Source: Candidatus Ancillula trichonymphae ImTpAt | Lineage (GTDB): Bacteria; Actinomycetota; Actinomycetes; Actinomycetales; Bifidobacteriaceae | DNA length: 17,126 bases | Assembly: GCA_000485475.1 (NCBI GenBank) | Contig: AXYY01000148.1 | Span: forward strand, 1 to 17,126 | Direction: 5' to 3' | Part shown: piece after piece, positions 7,382-13,876 of the stretch | How the letters are laid out: each line of letters opens with the position of its first letter | Position numbering within the stretch: position 1 is the first letter of the stretch | Program-made: the position numbers and the translations under genes | Notes under the pieces: model-generated | Seen by the model: the letters and a program-made list of their open reading frames with translations, nothing else | What the model was told of the DNA's origin: nothing | The model's database searches: none

Positions 7382-8497
7382 TTATTTCTTTGAATCAATA
7401 TTATTCTGCACATCACCAATCAGCTCTGTCCACGCGTTGATAAACGCATCAACACCGTCTTTTTCCAGCTTGTCTAACACTGCGGACACCGAAATTCCAA
7501 GCGCTTCAACCTGATCTAAAATCAGCTGACTCTCATCTCCTAGTCCTGAAAGTTTGTCCGCACCGCCATGCCCCTGCTCTGCAACTGCGTTGAGTGTTCC
7601 TTCTGGCATAGTATTAACAACATCTGGACCAACCAACTCATCAACATAAAGAGTTGGAGAATATGCAGGATTTTTAACACCTGTCGATGCCCAAAGTGGC
7701 CGCTGTTTTTTTGCTCCTGCGGCTTCTAGTGCAGCCCAACGGCTGTCAGTTGCAAACGCCTTCTCATACGCGGCAAAAGCAACTCTGGCATTTGCAAGTG
7801 CTGATTTTCCGAGCAACGCTTCAGCTTCTGCAGTTCCAATCTCTTCCAGTTGTTTATCAATTGCAGTATCAACACGAGACACGAAGAATGATGCAACTGA
7901 CGCAATTTTCGTCAAGTCATGTCCATTCTTATGCGCCTGCTCAATTCCACTGATGTACGCACCAATCACCTGTAAGTACCGCTTCTTTGAAAAAATCAGC
8001 GTCACATTTACAGAAATTCCTTTAGCTAGAGTTGCAGTAATCGCAGGAAGAGATTCAAGGGTGGCAGGAATCTTGATCATGCCATTAGAACGGTCTAGTT
8101 TCGTCCAGAGTTCTTCTGCCTGCTTAGCCGTTTCTTTACTGTCGTGTGCTAGACGCGGATCAACCTCAATAGAAACTCGCCCATCAACCGCGTTTGTTGC
8201 GCCATAAACCGGTCTGAAAATGTCAGCGGCAGCACGCACATCAGTAGTTGTCAATTCAGTAATGACCTCGTCAACTGACGCACCTTTTTTTGCAAGTTCT
8301 CCAATCTGCTCATCATATGCGCCCTTACCCTGAATAGCCTTCTGGAATATTGCAGGATTAGTAGTCACCCCAACCACATTTTTCTCAGCAATCAGTGCTT
8401 GCAACGAACCTGAATTAAGTCTATCCCTACTCAAATCATCAAGCCAAATTGATACACCACCATCCGAAACGCACTGCGTATTAACATTTTGAGCCAT
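7382..8497 (-). CDS. tal: Transaldolase
   Basis: Transaldolase transfers a dihydroxyacetone unit between sugar phosphates in the non-oxidative pentose phosphate pathway (or the bifid shunt, if the host is a bifidobacterium). Counting from ATG 8497 the protein has 371 aa, normal for the longer actinobacterial type. Seen motifs: GVSIWLDDLSRDRL near the N-terminus, GVTTNPAIFQ (43-52), MIKIPAT with K142 as the Schiff-base lysine, SVNVTLIFS, and RPLWASTGVKNPAY (266-279). ATG 8497 is preferred over upstream ATGs at 8521 and 8512 because AAGGAAG lies about 7 nt ahead and the product then fits the family. It appears to be the first gene of the - strand train. Confidence 0.96.
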   Translation of the reverse strand: MAQNVNTQCVSDGGVSIWLDDLSRDRLNSGSLQALIAEKNVVGVTTNPAIFQKAIQGKGAYDEQIGELAKKGASVDEVITELTTTDVRAAADIFRPVYGATNAVDGRVSIEVDPRLAHDSKETAKQAEELWTKLDRSNGMIKIPATLESLPAITATLAKGISVNVTLIFSKKRYLQVIGAYISGIEQAHKNGHDLTKIASVASFFVSRVDTAIDKQLEEIGTAEAEALLGKSALANARVAFAAYEKAFATDSRWAALEAAGAKKQRPLWASTGVKNPAYSPTLYVDELVGPDVVNTMPEGTLNAVAEQGHGGADKLSGLGDESQLILDQVEALGISVSAVLDKLEKDGVDAFINAWTELIGDVQNNIDSKK

Positions 8498-8538
8498 AAC
8501 ACTTCCTTTCATGTAACTCATATAACAACTCGGAACCT

Positions 8539-8568
8539 ATTATATCACACCCCTACGACATTTTGCAA
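8539..8568 (-). promoter_or_regulatory. Promoter of tal (extended -10)
   Basis: On the - strand there is TTGCAA (8568-8563), an 18-nt spacer and TATAAT (8544-8539) preceded by TG one base before, i.e. an extended -10. The predicted start near 8532 leaves a leader of about 35 nt to ATG 8497. No other good promoter was noticed between here and purH, so this may drive the whole train. Confidence 0.7.
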
Positions 8569-8625
8569 ACAAAACCATAACTAAAAAATTAAACTCGTCT
8601 ACATTACATAGCCTCTCACAACGAT

Positions 8626-8678
8626 AAAAAGCACCAGCCTAGTAACAAAATCATACAGAAAAGTAGCTAAGCTGGTGC
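8626..8678 (-). terminator. Rho-independent terminator of glnA
   Basis: On the - strand GCACCAGC (8678-8671) pairs with GCTGGTGC (8638-8631), extended by four more pairs including one wobble, with a 24-29 nt loop and five T (8630-8626). It lies 28 bases after the glnA stop and separates glnA from the tal promoter. Confidence 0.85.
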
Positions 8679-8705
8679 GCACATTGTGAATAGTTATAAA
8701 AAATA

Positions 8706-10133
8706 CTAGCAATCGTAATAGAGCTCGAACTCATGCGGGTGTGGACGCAAACTGAACTCGGTAATTTCTACTCGTTTATATGCAATCCAAGTGTCGATGA
8801 GATCCTGTGTAAACACATTTTCAACTGTCAAGAACTCGTGATCCTCCTCTAGTGCGTCGATAGCTTCACTCAAACTAGCTGGAACATGCTTGATGTTCTC
8901 GTGCTCCTCAGGTGGTAGTTCGTAAATGTCCTTGTCAATTGGAGCCGGCGGTTCAATCCGGTTCTGAATACCATCAAGTCCAGCCAACAACTGCGCGCTA
9001 AATGCCAAGTACGGATTTGAACTAGGATCTGGAACGCGAAACTCAATACGCTTAGCTTTTGGACTGTCACCGGTAATAGGAATACGAATTGCCGCGGATC
9101 GATTACGCGCAGAGTAAACCAAATTGACAGGTGCCTCAAATCCAGGAACTAGACGATGATACGAATTGGTTGTCGGATTAGTGAACGCCAAAACAGCACC
9201 GGAATGCTTAATCAATCCGCCAATATACCAACGAGCCAAGTCCGAAAGTCCACCATAACCGTTCGCATCGAAAAACAGTGGTTTACCATCTTTCCACAAT
9301 GATTGGTGACAGTGCATGCCAGAACCGTTGTCTCCGAATATAGGTTTAGGCAGGAATGTTGCAGACTTGTTCGACTCCCACGCTGCGTTCTTAACGATGT
9401 ACTTGAACTTCAGCAAATCATCACCCGCATACACTAGTGTATTGAAACGGTAGTTGATTTCTTGTTGTCCAGCAGTTCCCACTTCGTGATGTTCACGTTC
9501 AATTTTCAGTCCAGATTCCGCACAAATTGAAGTGATTTCATCGCGCAGATCCGCAAAGTGATCAACTGGAGGAACTGGAAAGTAACCGCCCTTGTACCGT
9601 GGCTTATAACCCAGATTTCCGCCAACTTCCTTTTCACCAGTGTTCCAAGCACCTTCAACAGAATCTATCTCGAAGAAACTTTCATTTGGGGAAGTCAGGA
9701 AACGAACATCGTCAAAAATGTAGAACTCAGCCTCTGGCGCAAAAAACGCAGTATCAGCAATGCCAGTTGAGCGCAAATAGTTCTCAGCTTTTGCAGCAAC
9801 CTGACGCGGATCTCTTGAATACGGTTCATTAGTAATTGGATCAACAACAAAAAATGTAACATTAAGCGTTGTGTGCTCCCGGAACGGATCTAAATACGCA
9901 GTTGAAACGTCTGGAACTAGTTTCATATCAGATTCGTTAATCGCCTGAAACCCTCTAATTGAAGACCCGTCAAATGCAAGTCCACCTTCAAACGCAATCT
10001 CTAAAAACTCATCAACCGGAATTGTAAAGTGTTGTTGAACACCAGGTAAATCCACAAAACGGACATCAACAAACTCAACATCCTCACCGTGGATAATCTT
10101 CTCCACGTCTTCTTTAGTCTTCACATCGACCAT
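8706..10133 (-). CDS. glnA: Glutamine synthetase, class I (GSI-beta type)
   Basis: A dodecameric cytosolic enzyme that makes glutamine from glutamate, ammonia and ATP, the main ammonium assimilation step. Seen: the beta-grasp N-domain ending in FDGSSIRGFQAINESDM, the metal-binding FAPEAEFYIF, EVGTAGQQEINYRF, NGSGMHCHQSLW, the glutamate-loop region VPGFEAPVNLVYSARNRSA and the C-terminal EFRVPDPSSNPYLAF. Tyr404 in DIYELPPEE sits at the adenylylation position of E. coli GlnA, so control by adenylyltransferase (GlnE) is likely. The length is 475 aa from ATG 10133, chosen because GGGAGAG lies about 6 nt upstream; the longer form from 10151 adds six residues and has no better signal. The gene stands alone between its promoter and terminator. 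Confidence 0.97.
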   Translation of the reverse strand: MVDVKTKEDVEKIIHGEDVEFVDVRFVDLPGVQQHFTIPVDEFLEIAFEGGLAFDGSSIRGFQAINESDMKLVPDVSTAYLDPFREHTTLNVTFFVVDPITNEPYSRDPRQVAAKAENYLRSTGIADTAFFAPEAEFYIFDDVRFLTSPNESFFEIDSVEGAWNTGEKEVGGNLGYKPRYKGGYFPVPPVDHFADLRDEITSICAESGLKIEREHHEVGTAGQQEINYRFNTLVYAGDDLLKFKYIVKNAAWESNKSATFLPKPIFGDNGSGMHCHQSLWKDGKPLFFDANGYGGLSDLARWYIGGLIKHSGAVLAFTNPTTNSYHRLVPGFEAPVNLVYSARNRSAAIRIPITGDSPKAKRIEFRVPDPSSNPYLAFSAQLLAGLDGIQNRIEPPAPIDKDIYELPPEEHENIKHVPASLSEAIDALEEDHEFLTVENVFTQDLIDTWIAYKRVEITEFSLRPHPHEFELYYDC

Positions 10134-10179
10134 CACACTCTCCCTCATCATGTTTATTTTATACTTTTGCCTGACCCTT

Positions 10180-10208
10180 ATTATAACACAACTTATGGCG
10201 TCACAGTT
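10180..10208 (-). promoter_or_regulatory. Promoter of glnA (extended -10, weak -35)
   Basis: On the - strand TATAAT (10185-10180) is preceded by TG one base before. With 17-nt spacing the -35 would be AACTGT (10208-10203), a poor match, suggesting need for an activator. The predicted start is near 10173, about 40 nt before ATG 10133. Confidence 0.6.
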
Positions 10209-10225
10209 GTTAAGTTTTTGTTAAG
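10209..10225 (-). promoter_or_regulatory. Possible nitrogen-regulator (GlnR-like) half-sites upstream of glnA
   Basis: On the - strand CTTAAC occurs twice with an 11-bp period (10225-10220 and 10214-10209), directly upstream of the weak -35. Actinobacterial GlnR boxes are AC-ending half-sites repeated every 11 bp (GTNAC-N6-GAAAC type). Spacing and place fit an activator site; base identity fits only partly. Confidence 0.35.
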
Positions 10226-10299
10226 CGATCAAATTATACATTACACATCCACATTCCGCACTTTTCAACGCAAGCACAAATTGAGGGTAAAGATATAAG

Positions 10300-10328
10300 T
10301 AGAAATCTAATCCATTGTATGCTATAAT
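10300..10328 (+). promoter_or_regulatory. Promoter of the surface-glycan operon, apparently leaderless
   Basis: TAGAAA (10300-10305), a 17-nt spacer and TATAAT (10323-10328) preceded by TG one base before. A start about 7 nt after the -10 falls near 10335, while the ATG is at 10338. There is no Shine-Dalgarno ahead of this ATG, so the mRNA is probably leaderless or nearly so. Confidence 0.65.
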
Positions 10329-10333
10329 ACAAT
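10314..10333. promoter_or_regulatory. Inverted repeat over the -10 box, candidate operator
   Basis: ATTGTAT (10314-10320), six bases, then ATACAAT (10327-10333): a perfect 7-bp inverted repeat that spans the -10 box and the expected start site of the operon. A dimeric repressor bound here would block transcription. No regulator gene is in the window. Confidence 0.4.
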
Positions 10334-10337
10334 TGTT

Positions 10338-12416
10338 ATGAATTATTTTAAATATAAAGAGGAATCTAAAACCAGAGCGCTGATAAAGAAGTTAGCGTGC
10401 TCGTTGGTATTATCGTTACTTGTCGTTACCACTGCTGTTTTCGTAGCCCTACCGCAGAAAGCTGACGCTGCAGATATGTCACGATTTAATGCTGGACTTA
10501 TTATTACTGATAGCGAGTTCTATACACATGGAACCATGTCTACTGCTCAAATACAAGATTTTCTAGGGAACATCAACCCTAACTGTCAAGGTGCGTTTTG
10601 CGCCAAGAATTACATTGCGCAAACTGTTACTCAAGATGGTAAGTATTGTGGACATGTCGACGGTGGAAGAACGCTTTCGCTCGCACAAATGATTTCGGAA
10701 GTTTCAACAATCTGCAACATTTCAGAAAAAGTTCTTCTCGTTACTTTGCAGAAAGAGGGAGGTATCGTAACGCACACCGATCAGGCTGCTTTGCAGGCAA
10801 GGTACAGAACTGCAATGGGGTATGGCTGCTCGGACACAACTCCTGGTGATTGCAAGAAGGAGTTCTTTGGCCTTTACAACCAGTTGTACCGGGCTGCGAA
10901 CCAGTTCCGCGTGTATCGCGCAAATCCACGTAACTACAACGTACGTGCGGGTGTTACGAACAATATTCGATACTCTCCGAATACTTCATGCGGCACAAAA
11001 CAAGTCTTCGTGTATAACGACGCGACCGCAGCTCTTTATAACTACACGCCATATACACCAAATTCCGCAGCATTGGCAACAAGTCATGGAACAGGTGATG
11101 AATGCTCAGCATACGGTAATCGCAACTTCTACAGTTACTACACTGAGTGGTTTGGGCAAACTGGCAACTGGATCATACTGGATCGTTCAGCAGATGCAGT
11201 CAACTACCCGTATGCGGTCTACCGCCTGATCAATCGAATTAATGGGCGTCACCTCTACACCGACTCTGCAGCGGAACGAAATAACCTGATGCTACAAGAC
11301 TACAAATACGAGGGTATTGCATTTTATGAACGGCAGACTGGAGTACCGGTATATCGCTTCTTCAGAGGTTTTGAGCACCTCTACACCTCAGATGTGCTGG
11401 AGGCCCGCAGCTTACTGCAAAATGGTGCATCACTTGATGGCGTTGGCTGGCACGACGCTCTTGGTGGACAACCAGTATACCGCCTAATAAATAAAGCAAG
11501 TTCAGAACATTTCTGGACCATGAATAAAGAAGAAATTAGTTCACTGGTCGCAACTGGTCAGTGGACACTTGAAGGCGCATCGTTCAATGCATATCCAGAC
11601 ATGATTGATGATAGCAATTATACCTACAAGTTGACGAATCAAAAAACTCATCAAATCCAGCTCACTTCTAGCACTAGAGAAGTCGCGAAAATCGTAAACG
11701 CGAAAAATGGTTGGAGTTATACTGGAATTGCTTGGAAGAACGACATGAACGGAACCGTTGGAATTTACGAACTTAAAGTTGGAAATGAAAAGCTTTACAC
11801 AACAAGTGAGGCTGAAAAGGATTCACTAGTTTCTTCACGTGGCGCATCAGTCCTTGCGTCCAACAAATTCAAGGTCACCGGAACCGGCGGAGAGGTTCTG
11901 CGGTTGCTAAACGTGACGTACGGAACACATGAATACACAGCCAACAAGCAATACGCTTCTGCGCTGATCGCAACTGGTCAGTGGGCACTTGAGGGTATTG
12001 CATGGAAATCAAATGCGATCGAACCACCAGCAGTTCAAAATGTCTACCGCCTAGTTAATAATGCATCTGAAGAACATTTCTGGACTATAGATGTCGGCGA
12101 GGCTGAAATTATGCAGGTGCACGGTTGGGACAGCGAAGGCGTGACCTGGAGAAGTTCATCTGCTGGAACCCCCGTCATAAGACTTTACGGGGGCGGTAAA
12201 CACTTCTGGACTACGAACCAACTCGAAGTTGCTGTTTTAAGAACGCACGGTTACTCGGTCGAGGGAGTTGTATTTCGCAGCGTTGGAGATGCTGAAGTTC
12301 ATCGACTAGTCAACCAGCATTCTGGCAAGCACTTCTACACGACAAATCTTGCTGAGAAAATCCGTCTCATGCAATCTGGCTGGACTTATGAGGGTGTTGG
12401 AATGTATGGAGTTTAG
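10338..12416 (+). CDS. Secreted lysozyme-like protein with DUF5648 repeats
   Basis: A 692-aa exported protein. The Sec signal peptide has a basic start, a hydrophobic core near 20-38 and ADA at 42-44 as likely cleavage site. Residues about 47-275 form a globular domain starting RFNAGLIITDSEFY, with a motif LLVTLQKEGG (E140) that recalls the catalytic Glu of lysozyme or transglycosylase folds, and cysteine pairs suited to disulphides (C83/C88, C164/C172). Residues about 291-692 hold nine repeats of 37-47 aa of the type VYRLxN...HFWT...E...L...GW..EGVxW, i.e. three DUF5648 units; such repeats occur at the ends of secreted hydrolases and may bind the cell wall. No sortase signal is seen. It opens the glycan operon, 12 nt before the export permease, suggesting a role in wall remodelling. 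The enzymatic activity is inferred. Confidence 0.85.
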   Translation: MNYFKYKEESKTRALIKKLACSLVLSLLVVTTAVFVALPQKADAADMSRFNAGLIITDSEFYTHGTMSTAQIQDFLGNINPNCQGAFCAKNYIAQTVTQDGKYCGHVDGGRTLSLAQMISEVSTICNISEKVLLVTLQKEGGIVTHTDQAALQARYRTAMGYGCSDTTPGDCKKEFFGLYNQLYRAANQFRVYRANPRNYNVRAGVTNNIRYSPNTSCGTKQVFVYNDATAALYNYTPYTPNSAALATSHGTGDECSAYGNRNFYSYYTEWFGQTGNWIILDRSADAVNYPYAVYRLINRINGRHLYTDSAAERNNLMLQDYKYEGIAFYERQTGVPVYRFFRGFEHLYTSDVLEARSLLQNGASLDGVGWHDALGGQPVYRLINKASSEHFWTMNKEEISSLVATGQWTLEGASFNAYPDMIDDSNYTYKLTNQKTHQIQLTSSTREVAKIVNAKNGWSYTGIAWKNDMNGTVGIYELKVGNEKLYTTSEAEKDSLVSSRGASVLASNKFKVTGTGGEVLRLLNVTYGTHEYTANKQYASALIATGQWALEGIAWKSNAIEPPAVQNVYRLVNNASEEHFWTIDVGEAEIMQVHGWDSEGVTWRSSSAGTPVIRLYGGGKHFWTTNQLEVAVLRTHGYSVEGVVFRSVGDAEVHRLVNQHSGKHFYTTNLAEKIRLMQSGWTYEGVGMYGV
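11548..11997 (+). repeat. Near-identical 30-bp direct repeats within the DUF5648 region
   Basis: The 30 bases at 11548-11577 and 11968-11997 differ at three positions by eye. They are exactly 420 bp (140 codons) apart and encode the VATGQWTLEG / IATGQWALEG segments of repeats 3 and 6. The spacing equals three repeats, so a three-repeat unit was probably duplicated as a block. Confidence 0.75.
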
Positions 12417-12428
12417 ACAGAGATCAAT

Positions 12429-13235
12429 ATGTTCAAGATTTTCTCAAAGCGTAATAGATCTTTACTGACTGAACTGGTTCGTACTGATTTCAAGTTGCGG
12501 TATCAAGATTCTATTTTGGGCTACTTATGGACACTAGTAAAACCTATGATGATGTTTGCAATTCTATACATCGTCTTTGTCAAGTTCTTCAGAGTCGGCG
12601 CGGATTTCCCAAATTTCGCAGTATATCTACTACTCGGAGTTGTCATATTCTCGTTTTTTCAGGAAGCGACTATGCAGGGGCTGACATCAATCGTTGTTAG
12701 AGGTGATCTACTGCGCAAGATTTCGTTGCCGAAGTATATAATTGTGATTTCGGGAACAATTTCGTCACTCATCAACTTCTTGCTAAATCTAATTGTTGTA
12801 GTACTCTTCGCAGTTGTTTCAGGTGTACATTTCCGGGCGACAATTTTTCTGCTGCCCATAAATATACTAGAACTTTACATTATCATCGCTGGAATGTCGT
12901 TCTTTTTGAGTGCGGTTTATGTCCGCTTCAGGGATCTCGGTTATATCTGGGAGATTATTTTGCAGGCGATGATGTATCTAGTTCCAATAATGTACCCGAT
13001 GTCTATGGTTGAAGATTTTAGTCCAGTTGTTGCACGCATCATCCTCCTAAATCCATTTGCGCAAGTAACACAGGACATTCGTTATAATCTGATCACTGAT
13101 CGCACTGAGACCGTTTGGAGCACAGTTTCAAATCCAGTGTATTGCGCAATTCCACTGATGTTATTAGGTTTACTGCTCTACTGCTCGTCACAATACTTCA
13201 AGAAAAGTTCTAAGAAGTTCGTGGAGATAATTTAA
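12429..13235 (+). CDS. ABC-2 type permease of a polysaccharide exporter (Wzm/TagG-like)
   Basis: Integral membrane subunit that would export a lipid-linked polysaccharide or teichoic acid-type polymer. 268 aa, about six membrane segments. The N-terminal amphipathic piece LLTELVRTDFKLRYQDSILGYLWTL, with its RYQDSILGYLW element, is the hallmark of this family. FRDLGYIWEIILQAMMYLVPIMYPMSMV near the C-terminus is also typical (VRFRDLG loop). The start ATG 12429 lies 12 nt after the preceding stop. Its stop overlaps the next start as TAATG (13233-13237). The ATP-binding subunit (Wzt/TagH) that normally follows is absent here, so it must come from elsewhere in the genome or the transporter is incomplete. 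Confidence 0.93.
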   Translation: MFKIFSKRNRSLLTELVRTDFKLRYQDSILGYLWTLVKPMMMFAILYIVFVKFFRVGADFPNFAVYLLLGVVIFSFFQEATMQGLTSIVVRGDLLRKISLPKYIIVISGTISSLINFLLNLIVVVLFAVVSGVHFRATIFLLPINILELYIIIAGMSFFLSAVYVRFRDLGYIWEIILQAMMYLVPIMYPMSMVEDFSPVVARIILLNPFAQVTQDIRYNLITDRTETVWSTVSNPVYCAIPLMLLGLLLYCSSQYFKKSSKKFVEII

Positions 13236-13876
13236 TGCAGCAACTACCATTTTCAGGCGATGGTGTCATCGTTCTGGCAACTTACGGGCCAAATCCTGAG
13301 CTTTTTGCAATACAGCTACGCTCGATAATGAACCAGAGTGTTAAATCTTGGAGTTGCGTAGTAACCCATGATCCGTCCAAAAACTGCACGATGAGCCAAC
13401 TTGAAAAATTAGTTAACAAAATCACCAGCAATGATCAGCGGTTCAAAGTGCTAGAGAATTCGAAGCGGCTAGGGTTTTATGACAACTTCGCGCGCGGACT
13501 AGAAGCGGCTAAGGAGCAGTTCCCGCACGCTACTTGGGTCGCACTTTCTGACCAAGATGACAATTGGTACAGCGACAAACTGGAGAAGTTACTGCCACAT
13601 CTTGAAGAATATACACTAGTTTCGGGGCAGGCGCGAGTCATGAAGTACACCAGTAAGACAGCTGAACTGGAACTTCTCAAGGTGAACACCGAGCGCAAGA
13701 ATTGTTCATTTCTTCGCCTTTTCTTGCGCAACGAGTATTCTGGTGCCTTGACGGTGTTCAGAGCAAGTCTACTTGATGACATTTTGCCATTTCCTGGTAG
13801 TTTCAGCAAGCACAAGGTGCACGACCATCTAATTGCATTGACTGCCGCGCGGGGGGGGGGGGAGCAACCGTTGTGA
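13235..13876 (+). CDS. Family 2 glycosyltransferase, cut short at a poly-G tract
   Basis: A cytoplasmic GT-A fold sugar transferase that would add a sugar to the surface glycan. ATG 13235 overlaps the permease stop (TAATG), with GGAG 8 nt upstream. Motifs: VIVLATYGPNPELFAIQLRS at the N-terminus, NSKRLGFYDNFARGL, the nucleotide-sugar/metal motif SDQDDNW and KVHDHLIALTAARG near the end. In this state the frame passes the 12-G tract, reads GGGEQPL and stops at 13874-13876 after 213 aa. The usual C-terminal block (a YxQHxxNxxG-type motif) is present immediately downstream in another frame (DYIQHESNAIG, 13891-13923). The enzyme is therefore truncated in the sequenced state. Sugar donor and linkage cannot be told. 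Rhamnosyltransferase-like members have similar motifs. Confidence 0.85.
   Translation: MQQLPFSGDGVIVLATYGPNPELFAIQLRSIMNQSVKSWSCVVTHDPSKNCTMSQLEKLVNKITSNDQRFKVLENSKRLGFYDNFARGLEAAKEQFPHATWVALSDQDDNWYSDKLEKLLPHLEEYTLVSGQARVMKYTSKTAELELLKVNTERKNCSFLRLFLRNEYSGALTVFRASLLDDILPFPGSFSKHKVHDHLIALTAARGGGEQPL
13851..13862. repeat. Homopolymer tract of 12 G inside the glycosyltransferase gene
   Basis: Twelve consecutive G lie between the codons for LTAAR and the sequence AGCAACCGTTGTGAAC. With 12 G the glycosyltransferase ends 14 bases further on; its TGA overlaps a GTG start (GTGA). With 10 or 13 G it runs in frame into the next ORF. With 11 or 14 G it ends after about 50 codons in the third frame. 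Runs this long are prone to slippage. Confidence 0.95.
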
